This document shows, in pieces, positions 54,901-63,395 of a DNA stretch of 64,000 nt (within the stretch, counting starts at the first letter, position 1; every line of letters starts with the position of its first letter). A program made the position numbers and the translations under genes. The notes beneath the pieces were generated by a model. That model saw only the letters and a list, made by a program, of their open reading frames with translations. It had not been told where the DNA came from and made no database searches. This stretch comes from Balamuthia mandrillaris (taxonomy: Eukaryota > Discosea > Longamoebia > Balamuthiidae): contig JAVKOQ010000158.1 of assembly GCA_031835245.1 (NCBI GenBank), positions 1 to 64,000 on the forward strand, given 5' to 3'.

Positions 54901-57111
54901 AGCATCATCGTTGTGCAAATGCTCGTAATCCACAAAGCAGAAACGACCGACTGGTTCCACGCTGCCTCTCTCCAAAACAGCTGCCAGATTGTCTTCATCA
55001 GTACCAGGGGAGTCATGAAGGATAACAACTTCTCCACGCATGCGCAAAGCGTCACGCAGAGATTGAACCATTTTGCCGTGGTCGCCGATGCTAAGATAGT
55101 CGTTCAACTGTCCCATCTTTCCCAAATGGCCAACGATGGACAGCACTTCTCGCAACAGCTCCTTCTTCTGGTCTCTAAGCTGGGTCAGTTGCTTCCAACC
55201 GTTCGTCAATGGGCGGAGGAGAGAACCCTGTTTGCTGAGCTGAGCGAGTTCAGCTTGAAGCGAGGAGTAGATGTCAGCATCGTTTAGGTTGCGAGGATCC
55301 CAAACGCACTTGGAGAGGAGGCGAGTGAGCTGTTGAGGGTCTTCGATGTTGAAGATGTTGGTGAGGAACTCTTCCGTCAACTCGCGTCGGGACTCCATGT
55401 CGTTCATCACCGCGCGAAAGGATTGCTCTCTTCGTTCACTGACTATAGGCGGCACAAATTCTTCAGCTGCGTCCTTCGCTTCTCTTTGAGACCATAGATG
55501 ATCTTCCAAACGACCTCTCTCTTTCTTCTTGTTGAGTGTTGCAGAAGAAGAAGGTCTGTAACGCTGCCGCCAAAGGCTGTCAAAGAGACCATCGGGATCG
55601 TACTTTGCTTTTTTCTCCCAAAAGCGATCGATATCAGGATAGGCTCTTCTCAAGTCTTCGTCCGAATAATGGTGACGATACGGCAAGTAGAAAGTGCCGT
55701 TGAGGTCCAACGTTATAGCCACCAAACGTCGATGAAGGTCGGCCAGAAGAGCATCCCCTTCGGCGGATCGAGTGATACGATAGTAGAGAACAAAGGCAAA
55801 GCTGCCCTCCGGACAACGAGCGTAGGGCAAAGCTGTGTCCTTGTCTTTATGCACGAAACGGACGGTGATGTTCAAAAGGTTGCACAGCGGAGCAGATGAT
55901 GACGCAGAAGCAGAAGAGGAGGCAGGTGATGAAGCAGGAGAAGAAACATGTTCTTCCACGAGAATAGTTTTGGCTCTCCTCACCCAAGCCAGAAAGTTGC
56001 GTTTGGGCACAAAGTATTCCTGCAGCACGAACGTGTCGTCAGTACGAAACAGCGGCTCGAAAAGTTTTGCCAAAGGCTCCGCCGACTCGTACATAAGGAG
56101 GTTGCGTTGCTGCTCCGCGTTGCTATTCCAGTCCAACGCCACGCCCAAGCGATGTTCCAGGGCGAAGCGAAGCTCTTTGACGGTCGGAGCTAGCCACTTG
56201 TAGATAAGACGACTCGCTCCGGACATCTCTCTCGGGCGAAGGGGCAGGTAAGAGATGGTCTTTCCTACTTCCTTTGAAGAGGAAGAGGCGTTGCGAAAGA
56301 GGAAGAGGTCGATGTGTTCCATGGTGGTGATGTCCAAGCGAGCCAACTTGATCACCACATCCTCAGTCGGGTTCTTAAGGACGTGGTCGTAGATGTGCGC
56401 AAAGTCTGGCAGCGAGAGCATAGGCAACGTGTCCACGATCAAGTTCACGTTAACGTCCACCTTCATGACCACTTCCGTGATGATACCAAACATGCCGTAC
56501 CCTCCCAACGCACAACCAAACAGCTCTGCTCCTTCCTCATTCTCTTCTGCTATCTCCTTTCCCTCCTTCTCTTGCGGTCGAGAGCACTCCACGATGCTGC
56601 CGTCCGCTTTGACCAGGCGAAAGCTGACCACCGACTCGGCCAAGGCAAAGTCGGAGGTGATGCCGTGGGCGTTGACGGCCAGCGTGCCGCCCACCGAGAA
56701 GCTCGAGTAGGACTGCATGGTCCTCGGGGAGAGCCCCGCCTTGTTCAGCTCCCTGATGACGTCCTGCCAGAGCGCTCCCGTCTGCACCGTCATCTTCTGC
56801 CTCTCCGGGTGCACCCTGATCAGGTTCATGCGCGTCATGTCGACCACCAGAGCCTCGGCGCACAAGGACTGGCCTCCCATGCTGTGCTTGGTCCCCCGGA
56901 CGCTGACGTGACGCCCCGTCCGGCGGGCCAACGCGAGCACCAGCTGAACGTCCCCTTCGAGGCGCGGGTAGAACACCCCGCCCACCGTGCAGGCGTTCAG
57001 GCGGGAGACGTCATCCACCAGAGGTCCCTGTGGGTGGTCCGAGCAGAAGGAAGGCGCCGGGTCCGGCCATGCCGGCGAGTCTTGTTTTGCGCTGGGAACT
57101 GGTGTTTGCAT
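51976..57111 (-). CDS. intronless FAD-linked oxidase / SAM methyltransferase fusion, about 1711 aa
   Basis: One uninterrupted frame from ATG at 57111 (the frame is open to 57198). Residues of about 35-235 form an FAD_binding_4 (PCMH-type) domain: VSVRGTKHSMGGQS, TVQTGALWQDVI, SFSVGGTLAVNAHG, GCALGGYGMFGIIT. The next 300 residues resemble the ALO-type cap, ending PDGLFDSLWRQRY. Residues of about 660-870 form a class I methyltransferase: LSIGDHGKMVQSL, DLVTINQGLHHLP, YRVLRPGGLFIVREHD. The final 800 residues are partly low-complexity. They contain conserved-looking blocks (EEYWTWFKLNEWMQVEM, TPWYRFPFLRFLQLYFSV) that I cannot assign, with possible membrane-associated helices near VVPAIAMSIIFAKLQLLAWP. 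Such oxidases convert lactones or alcohols at a carbon-bearing hydroxyl; the methyltransferase substrate is unknown. Neighbours are intron-rich, so the lack of introns is notable. Confidence 0.85.
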   Translation of the reverse strand: MQTPVPSAKQDSPAWPDPAPSFCSDHPQGPLVDDVSRLNACTVGGVFYPRLEGDVQLVLALARRTGRHVSVRGTKHSMGGQSLCAEALVVDMTRMNLIRVHPERQKMTVQTGALWQDVIRELNKAGLSPRTMQSYSSFSVGGTLAVNAHGITSDFALAESVVSFRLVKADGSIVECSRPQEKEGKEIAEENEEGAELFGCALGGYGMFGIITEVVMKVDVNVNLIVDTLPMLSLPDFAHIYDHVLKNPTEDVVIKLARLDITTMEHIDLFLFRNASSSSKEVGKTISYLPLRPREMSGASRLIYKWLAPTVKELRFALEHRLGVALDWNSNAEQQRNLLMYESAEPLAKLFEPLFRTDDTFVLQEYFVPKRNFLAWVRRAKTILVEEHVSSPASSPASSSASASSSAPLCNLLNITVRFVHKDKDTALPYARCPEGSFAFVLYYRITRSAEGDALLADLHRRLVAITLDLNGTFYLPYRHHYSDEDLRRAYPDIDRFWEKKAKYDPDGLFDSLWRQRYRPSSSATLNKKKERGRLEDHLWSQREAKDAAEEFVPPIVSERREQSFRAVMNDMESRRELTEEFLTNIFNIEDPQQLTRLLSKCVWDPRNLNDADIYSSLQAELAQLSKQGSLLRPLTNGWKQLTQLRDQKKELLREVLSIVGHLGKMGQLNDYLSIGDHGKMVQSLRDALRMRGEVVILHDSPGTDEDNLAAVLERGSVEPVGRFCFVDYEHLHNDDALGREVAPESMDLVTINQGLHHLPQEQLVPFLRSIYRVLRPGGLFIVREHDCDEERHPRLLPMLDVAHMVFNAVTGVSPQMERSERRAFRSVLQWREVVMRAAGFGDTLLYEMQTGDPTWDEMMCFYKAPLWNPSPSPSLSSSSSSLAASSQLKAIKTVESMAPVILPRVTALVNQVPSLLLDALKALIDGLIAALPELSAALKSMAASSLSKGQAFVVEQLLDGYVEPTVRLLSRFQPHFDNVQIANEKFEEVEIIPPEVGLLMRTLLNKAKTGKASPMELIVVSLIKDFENSFTLQPSTTVTSSSSSTTTEKEKVKANAQRQTEEKEKDSKDIVDDEEELIPPTLNAVTKELDALLKVIPELSDPAIIENLGLNQVAQRVINNTVLSTNLSSSSSSSSSNSGTAMTAQWLVDHLDAYSWQQLRRALQRVRRSTPPQLPSLQLILADEEGKQNGWHEAAMAVLGSPKVQLSQTVVWQAWFVGLSDVVSLWKKAQQQRQEECISSFSTSSPSSSALNSTQQKNLQDALQRLQQLTDKTSQAQVVQVTMTEGNFYDLTDVAELIEAKYGYRSLTADYADVKEALQRRFLRDTHLRLKGRDLTAAFGEEGLLSWRTWDNIRSGLRNKVRKLKLVYRSSASPSSSSASTSSPSNAGHQQECIDKVRSLLSETGITRPLHEEQEEYWTWFKLNEWMQVEMVQLFGSTMEHTPWYRFPFLRFLQLYFSVLWKEVGIVANKFGWRTAVLNQAFAVDVVPAIAMSIIFAKLQLLAWPLKRMLGAEGESYDTDTLVEEVVVLIPTNEGDEDEEIDWKNEVDERIVEVKKVSTTMEMDDQLFVVTIPTFKTMTAVLCNMARKLPKAARLLEISNQTEVQVKLLCCRTKEELKEEEGEQSNEGKRKGKPLTWTTMPMALRKKGVPEGCEFKFCYRYPLEDKEGEDQQPSLCVVMGVKVAYLLDAIRAFDKHSPPVVVAQIYDFFN

Positions 57112-57456
57112 GTGTTGACAAAGAAGAGAAGAAGCAAAGAGGCCAGAACGTAGTGAAGCGAAGCAGAAGTAGCAAAGGAGAGAGACGCGCTTATCCACAC
57201 CTGCTGTTGCCCTTTCTTTCCAGCCTTATGGGGTCGTTATGTGAAACATTAGCATTCCAGGACGACATGGCTACTCGTTGCCTAAGTTTTTTGAATTTGG
57301 ATTGGAGGATCAACTTTTAATTTAAATTTTGTGCACGTGAACTTCAATTTTTTCCAAGAATATATATTTTCATAGCAGATTTTATTTCTCTCAGCTATTT
57401 TTTTGTTTTTCTTGTTGCAACAAAAAACACACAAACCAACACAACAAACAATCAGA
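57112..57456. other. intergenic region, no gene seen
   Basis: 345 bases upstream of the fusion gene, also upstream of the small secreted-protein exon. AT-rich, no repeat or TATA element recognised. Confidence 0.35.
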
Positions 57457-59432
57457 GTTAGAGTGTACACTGCAACGCGGCTGGGACTGGTGGTGGTGCT
57501 CTTGGTTGTGGTCGTTTCACTGGCATGGGAAGCCTCCTCTAGATATGGGTATGTGGTGAAATGCTTGGTTGACTTTGCGTTGCTTCATGGCTGACATTTC
57601 AAAAACAAAAACGTTAAGGGGAGGAGGCTACTCAAACCGACAATGGGGATCCAACCACCGCAGCAACAATGGCAAGTACAGCCATCACCACTATCTGCAG
57701 TTTCACAAAAGATTGCCATGAAAAAAATATATTGTTTGGTGCAAATAAAGCTCCAAGAAGGCTACTGCCAAACATGCCAAGTCTGGTTTCTGGCAGAGCA
57801 CTGCCTGTGCTGCTCTGCATTGCTGGCGACCAAGCGTAGATTGTGTTTCCACCCAAGATAGGCAGTTCTCATTTCCTCATACAATCTGGCTCCACGTTTC
57901 CCAGGTCAGTAGCCTTCCTCTAGCAACCAACGGACATACGCCCTTGAAGGTCGCAGCCCCATCCACCCAACATGCTTGAAGTAGGATTGAATGCTCTCTG
58001 TAGAGGGGCAATAATAGGCATGCAGTATCACCTTCAGTTTGGCTACATAAGAATCGTGATGCTCCTGGAAATAGAGCTTCTTAAGCTGGGAGTTAAAGGG
58101 GTTATCACATAGGTTTACAAATGCCCCGCCTGTAGCTGGGAAGGAACAGGTTGAAGCTCCCATCTCCATGAAGAAATCTTGAACCAAGTGTGCAGTGTAC
58201 TCAGGTCCACAGTCATGGACCACCAACGGATTGTCATTCAGGTAGTCCCCTACCAAGTCCAACCACCACAACGTTAGATCCGCTGAAGGTGCTGAGAGGC
58301 CAGGAATGTAGACCACTTTTCCATCCCCTCCAACGTCAACATCCTTGGGCACAGTAGGGCAGTTAGTGAATATGACAGGAGGAAGCACCTCCCCACTCAT
58401 GACCAATCCTTCATATAAGATCATTTTGTAGTCAAACCTGTTTTCCCAGAGTGAGGGCTGGCCACTGTTGGGATGGTGTTTAAAAGTTACACAGAGATCC
58501 CGTGAGAATTAGATTGGAGCATTACAGGTGCATTACCATGGCAAAATAATCTAAAACCGGGGCTACATACCTTCCCTGTGGAGCATATGTCCTGAGGATG
58601 TACTCAGGGTGTGTGAATCATACAGTGTCCACAGCAACTACACAGGTGGGATCTCCAAGCTCATCAATCTGGTTTCATAAACCCTTCAAAAATCGATAGA
58701 GCTCTTGTGGAAGTTGAGGTCTTGCATACTTGGAGGGCTTGTTGGCAGCTTGATGAGAGGACAGGTGTAAAGCTTTCATGTGGGTAGATACCCAACCAAT
58801 ACTGACATCCTCCTGAAAGCTAGCAGCAATGAACTTTTGGATGGCTTTGATGGAAGTCTGCTTGTGGGCCTTCACATGAGAAAGAACCCAACCTCCAACC
58901 ACCAACTGCTCTTGACATGAGAGTTTTGGAGGACGGCCACGGGGTGGAAGGACGGCAGGGTCCCGAGGAGGTGCAGCTTCTTGCCTTTTCCAGTGATAAA
59001 CGGTGGAAGCATCTGGAGTGTCTGCATTCTTGCAGAAGGCATAGGGTGTTGGCTTTTTTTTTTGTTTACGTTTTTTCCTCACCTCAGTTTGAGCAAGGCA
59101 AAGTTTCTTGGTGTCTTCAGAATAGTTATGGCGAGGCCTCTTCCTGCTTGCCATTGTTTCACTCCTTCTACTTTTTTTCTTTCCTCCCGACTCAACAGTT
59201 CACCTGGCCAATCGGTGGAAAATCGTGGGAAACTTTTCTAAAACCGCAGTATAACTCATATCAGTACAAAGGTAGCAACCAACAAAACAACGTTTACCGC
59301 TCCGGCGACAGAGGCAATTATCACTACTCCAACGTGGATGGCAGCTATTACTATAAGAATAGCGATGGAAGTCGTTACTACAACGATGGTCATGGAAAGG
59401 CTTTCTATCAAAAAGAGGAGCATAAACATTAA
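57457..59432 (+). CDS. small secreted Tyr/Asn/Ser-rich protein, split by a transposon-bearing intron
   Basis: An upstream exon (to 57552) encodes a signal-peptide-like segment (LGLVVVLLVVVVSLAWEA). The downstream exon (59250-59432) encodes YNSYQYKGSNQQNN, then YYKNSDGSRYYNDGHGK and a stop. The join is phase-compatible and produces SSRYGYYNSYQY at the seam. The predicted intron (57553-59249, about 1.7 kb) contains an antisense transposase gene. No ATG is seen in the first exon, so a further upstream exon or a broken gene must be assumed. The mature protein would be about 65 residues with tandem-like Tyr/Gly/Asn motifs resembling extracellular matrix or wall peptides. Confidence is low because the start is missing. 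Confidence 0.35.
57906..59154 (-). mobile_element. DDE transposase gene with two in-frame TGA codons
   Basis: Two exons (59154-58571, 58464-57906) joined in phase give 380 codons. The N-terminal half resembles a helix-turn-helix or AT-hook region (RGRPPKLSCQEQLVVGG, then VSIGWVSTHMKALHLSS). The catalytic part has CVVAVDTV-stop-FTHPEY followed by TYAPQGSGQPSLWE, then NPLVVHDCGPEYTAHLVQDF and LCDNPFNSQLKKLYFQEH. This is the layout of IS630/Tc1/pogo-related transposases, with two Asp and a less clear third acidic residue. In-frame TGA codons lie at 58675-58677 and 58618-58620. A Trp would fit the context at both. It is probably an inactivated copy. Terminal inverted repeats were not identified. 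Confidence 0.65.
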
Positions 59433-59750
59433 CCCCTCCTTGTTCGAAAAAGACTTTACAACAAGCTTCCTGTTCATATATTTGTTTTTTTTTGGGCCGC
59501 GTGGACGTGCCTTCAGCGTACACTAAGCTTCGAGGTAACCTTGCTCGGCAGAATGCAAAGACACAAAGACTTAAGGCCAACGATGGCGGGAAGGCCAACG
59601 CAGCATCTCACCCGCCACTCGCTCGATAGTCACCGACGCCCTAGATGATGTAAGATATTGTTGGAACGCCGCGTGCAGTACGCGGGCTCAAAACGCATAG
59701 TTCTCCACGCACCACCTCCAGCTGGCCCCCCCGCTAGGACGACCGTCCTC
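59433..59750. promoter_or_regulatory. intergenic region upstream of the DUF2283 gene
   Basis: 318 bases. Short open frames are present, but no supported gene. The region 59640-59750 is GC-rich and directly precedes the ATG. Confidence 0.35.
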
Positions 59751-60603
59751 ATGGCTTCCTCTCTCGGATGCAACGTGCGTCTCTTGCTTCTTCGTGTCGC
59801 CTGTCTGCTGCTTTTGTGTATCCATTTTTTGGGCAAAAAAAAGAAACAGAGAAGGAAGAGCCGGCGGAAGCAAAAGAAGAGGACAAAAACAAAAAACCAA
59901 TACAGTATGAAGGGGAGAAACGCATCGCAAGACCTCCGGCTTATAAAGTACAGAAAGCAACAATCGGAGGTCACAACATACAAAGGGGTCTCAGAAGCGT
60001 GTCATTCGAGCCATGGAGGGGATTGGTATGTCATAATGTTCTGTTGTTCATGCTCTTTTTATAATAATCACCTGTTCATGCATGTTCAGGGAGGACATAG
60101 TTTACAGGTATTACGGTGATGTAGATGCGCTTAAAATCTACTTCATCCGTGCCTCCCCTGGGCTCATATACGATAGCGACCCGCTCACACCTAACATTTG
60201 TTTGGACCTGGACGAAAACGAGAAAATAGTAGCATTGGAGGTAAAGGGCGCATCCCACTTGCTGGCATGCCACTTTTATGATCGTTTAGCTCCTGTTGAT
60301 GGCAAAAGGTGGCAAAGGGGTTTTTTGAACTACACTTGTGCATAAAACTAATATATATCCTTTTTTTTTATCAGCCCGATGTCTCTCAACTGCAGTTATT
60401 ATCGAGAAGAAGACGTTGTTGAAATATGGTTCGTCAATGCACAAGCACCCTTGCACTACGACCACGAAGTGATGATTGAACTGAGAACAAAGGAAGGCCA
60501 TATTGCGGGCTTCCGCTTCCCAAATGCATCAACTTCTCTTTGCAGACACACTTGTGTACCAGTTAATAACAGGAACTGTCTCTTCAGTGGAAGTGAACAA
60601 TAA
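59751..60603 (+). CDS. signal-anchored protein with two DUF2283-like domains
   Basis: Three exons (59751-60025, 60090-60308, 60375-60603) give 240 codons. An N-terminal hydrophobic stretch (LLLLRVACLLLLCIHFLG) acts as signal peptide or anchor and is followed by a strongly basic segment (KKKKQRRKSRRKQKKR). Exon 2 encodes a module with YYGDVDALKIYFIRAS and ICLDLDENEKIVALEVKGAS; exon 3 repeats the pattern with YYREEDVVEIWFVNAQ and IELRTKEGHIAGFRFPNAS. Both match the DUF2283 pattern of a small beta-rich domain mostly known from bacteria, with unknown function. Duplication with one domain per exon is visible. The basic tract could be read in another frame, since the A-rich run near 59836 leaves room for error. 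Confidence 0.65.
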
Positions 60604-60677
60604 AAAGTACAAGAAGAAGCAGGAGGAGAAGAAAAAGAACCTGAAGAACATGAACAGAACAGTTGCAATAAAATGCT

Positions 60678-61320
60678 TCATTTTACTCTTCTTCTTTTTC
60701 GACGGCGAGAGGATAAAGAAGAGGGAGCAGAATCAGAAGAAGAACCAACGGTTCGAAGGCCAACAACAGGCGGGGTGTTTTCATCCAACATGCCGCGTGT
60801 GACCCACAACGCTATTTGCTGTTTCGCAATGTAGGGAATGGCCGATCCAAAACGAAGTGACGTAATGCCCCTTCTCTTCCATGGCGATAACGATGCGTCA
60901 TGGCACGAAGATGAGGCCGGAAAAGGGTACTCTCTCTGCAGAATGCAGGAAGCATGCTCGTATCTTCCCCCTTGATTCCCTGTAACCACGCCACTGATAA
61001 AACCTCTAAGCGTGCCCTTCTCTACAGAGTATTCGTTTAGCATTACGGCCTCAACGTCGCCCAAGAGAAAGAAAAAGAACAGTGAATACCAATAACATAG
61101 GAGCACCGATAGCACACAGAGCGTCCACTTGGAGAAGGATGTAAGTAAGTGTGATATTCAGGGGCGTTCATGTGCTTTTGGATGAACGTGTGAAGGAGAA
61201 ACTCCAGTCTCCAATCCACAACTCCCTGATCATCCTTTGTTGGTTGGTAGCGCTTCCATTGCGAGCCAAAGCTTTGCTGAAGCAACGGTTGCCACAAACT
61301 GTTGAAAGCAGATTTTAGAG

Positions 61321-61360
<40 letters not shown>

Positions 61361-61652
61361 GAGGAGGAGGAGAGAAATGAGTTGAGTATTGTGAGGCTTT
61401 GTGAAAAAAAGGTTTCGCGTACGTGTGATCAGAGGCCATGCGTTTAAAAGCGGTGGAAACCAAGGACAGGGACAAGAGGTCTTCCACGCCCACATGCACG
61501 AAGATATACCCCACCACCACCTCTTCCGCCAGCAGCTCCATCCCTGTTACGGTTTTTAAATATTTCTCTTCTTCGAAACTTTTCGGCTTGTCGACGGTAT
61601 ATAGTTTTTGGCTGATGTGTCCACAAGAAACAGCTCCACCAATGGCAGCCAT
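60678..61652 (-). CDS. F-box protein, 267 aa
   Basis: Three exons (61652-61423, 61298-61097, 61049-60678) give 267 codons. The F-box is GMELLAEEVVVGYIFVHVG, then LLSLSLVSTAFKRMASD, and is completed across the first intron by LWQPLLQQSFGSQWK. The middle is partly hydrophobic. The C-terminal exon ends SSRRRKRRRVK, a likely nuclear localisation signal. Substrate recruitment to an SCF ligase is the family role; no substrate-binding domain is recognisable. Intron 1 contains a (GA)n run and GAG repeats (61327-61372). Confidence 0.68.
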
Positions 61653-61713
61653 CCTTTTTTTCTGTCCTGGGCATGCCTCTCTGTCCTGAACAGGGTCATG
61701 CCTTCCTCTCAAC

Positions 61714-61721
61714 TATAAAAA
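61714..61721 (+). promoter_or_regulatory. TATA box of first Cys-rich secreted protein gene
   Basis: TATAAAAA, 127 bases upstream of the ATG at 61848, followed by a pyrimidine-rich leader (61740-61775). Confidence 0.55.
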
Positions 61722-61847
61722 AAGAGCTAACCCCTCCATAGTTTCATTTTCTTTTTCTTTTTCTTTTCCTCCACGCCTAACAACACTCTCACATCCACTT
61801 ACTTGCTGACAAACACAAGATCTTTGACGAATACAAGTGATCACGCC

Positions 61848-62108
61848 ATGAAGACCTTGGCTGTGCTGTTCATGACCCTCATTTTCACCGGCCTCATCGT
61901 ACGAAGCGCTGAGGCTGGACCACTCACCTACGGAGTGTGCCAGGCTGGTTGCGCTGCTCTGGTGGTCTCATGCTACTCTGCTGCTGGTGCGACCTTTGGG
62001 ACTGTCCTTGCTGCTGCTGCCCCGGCTGCCGTTCAGGCATGCAACGCAGGTTTTGGAATATGTAGCGCCAAGTGCGCTGTTGCGACCTTGGCTGCGCCGA
62101 CTCCTTGA
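61848..62108 (+). CDS. small Cys-rich secreted protein (Zys3-like), 86 aa
   Basis: Single exon. A signal peptide (MKTLAVLFMTLIFTGLIV, cleaved near AEA/GP) precedes a mature part starting AGPLTYGVCQAGCAAL and containing a second pattern CNAGFGICSAKCA. Five Cys residues remain after cleavage. An Ala-rich hydrophobic centre lies between them. The AGP-x-x-YG-x-CQ-x-GC pattern resembles the zygote-specific Zys3-like family found in algae, fungi and protists. Function is unknown; a secreted or cell-wall role in cyst or zygote stages is inferred. The gene at 62603 is a paralog. The frame is open upstream to 61803, but the ATG at 61848 fits the signal peptide. Confidence 0.85.
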   Translation: MKTLAVLFMTLIFTGLIVRSAEAGPLTYGVCQAGCAALVVSCYSAAGATFGTVLAAAAPAAVQACNAGFGICSAKCAVATLAAPTP

Positions 62109-62602
62109 AACCGCAAGTCGAAGAACCAGGAAAGTTAAAAAAACAGACTAGCACATACTTTTTACATATGGCTTTTGTTTACAAAAAAAAAGAAACATGT
62201 TTCTTTTCTTTTTTAACTTTTTTTTTAACTTTCCTGTTTCTTTGACTTGTTTTCCGTATGCTAAAACAAAAGAAGAGAGGACTCCTCGCTTCCTTTCTTC
62301 TCGTGTTCTCCTTGCTGGTTTTATTTTTTGTAGACACATAAAAGTTCGCATCGCAATGTCGTCATGACTTTGATGACCTCCAACGGAAATTTCCTCATCA
62401 CTCTGATGTCGTCTTGAAAATGTTTTTGTGTCCCCAACGGAAATTTCCTCCCCAGTTTTGGGCGATGCCGATGCGTGCAGGACACAGGCTCCAAATATAT
62501 ATAGGAACAACCCATCCTCCTTCTTTTTTTTTTTCGTACCCAAAACTCACAAAACTGAACATCTCTCATTGATACACACCCGAACGCTTCGCGCCCCACA
62601 AT
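62109..62602 (+). promoter_or_regulatory. spacer with paired GGAAATTTCC palindromes and TATA element
   Basis: 494 bases between the two paralogs. CCAACGGAAATTTCCTC occurs twice, with the GGAAATTTCC palindrome at 62385-62394 and 62439-62448 (54 bases apart). TATATATA lies at 62496-62503, about 100 bases before the ATG at 62603. The 3' UTR poly-T/A run near 62200-62230 belongs to the upstream gene. Confidence 0.5.
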
Positions 62603-62884
62603 ATGAAGACCAGTATTACTTCCACCACCTCAGTCATCCTCCTGGTTGTCCTCCTCCTCCCCACCTTCGCCATTCCACCAGCTCAGGCTGGGCCGGTAGC
62701 CTACGGGGTGTGCCAGGCGGGCTGTGCCGCTCTGGCGGTTAAATGCTACGCGGCAGCTGGGGCGGTGTTTGGGACGGTCACCGCTGGAGTGGGGACCCCT
62801 GCTGTGATACTTGGATGCAACGCTGGGTTTGGAATTTGCAGCGCCAAGTGCGCCGCGGTCTGCCTGCCTGCGCCTATTCCTTGA
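62603..62884 (+). CDS. small Cys-rich secreted protein (Zys3-like), 93 aa paralog
   Basis: Single exon with signal peptide (SVILLVVLLLPTFAIPPA, cleavage near AQA/GP). The mature part AGPVAYGVCQAGCAALAV keeps the same Cys layout as the upstream copy plus one extra Cys near the end (AAVCLPAPIP). Seen: same order and spacing of the two CxxxC groups, and mature identity well above half. Inferred: recent tandem duplication. Same unknown function as the first copy; the longer spacer between them contains its own TATA element. Confidence 0.85.
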   Translation: MKTSITSTTSVILLVVLLLPTFAIPPAQAGPVAYGVCQAGCAALAVKCYAAAGAVFGTVTAGVGTPAVILGCNAGFGICSAKCAAVCLPAPIP

Positions 62885-63395
62885 AACAGAGAGGCATTGC
62901 AGTAAAAGGAACACGAATAAGGGCAACACACGAAGACAGCATGTACATACCAAAAAAAAAATACATGTTCCCCCAACTAAACGCGTTACAGAAGGCTCTT
63001 ACCCAAGAACTTGTACTTTTCCACGACTGCTGCCGCATTCCAGGAATGTCTTCTCTGGAAAGTGGCACTTCCACATGTGGAGAGAGTTGAACACTTGGTA
63101 TTGCCTTGTTAACCCAGCGCAGTCCCACTGATTCATAGAAAAAAAATACCACCAGGCAGCCCCACGCGAAAGGGCCGATAAACAATTTTTTTCTTCCTCG
63201 TGCCCACCACGTGCTTCCGAACACCATCTCGCATTTCTTGCCTTGAAGTTGAAAACAACGCGATAAACTCGAGGAAGCCGTGAGTTATGAACCTATCAGC
63301 ACTCGTCCATTATTTACTTAGTGTACCATAGGGACCTCAGCTTTTTCTATGTTATCTTCTTCTTTTGCTCCATCCCAACACATATCAACAATACA
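62885..63395. promoter_or_regulatory. intergenic region, no gene seen
   Basis: 511 bases between tandem plus-strand genes. No open frame with supported coding character and no clear TATA element. Confidence 0.35.

Noticed and set aside
56314-57153. 279-codon plus-strand frame
   Set aside because: Antisense to the FAD domain, His/Arg-rich with no recognisable fold; the minus frame is clearly the real gene.
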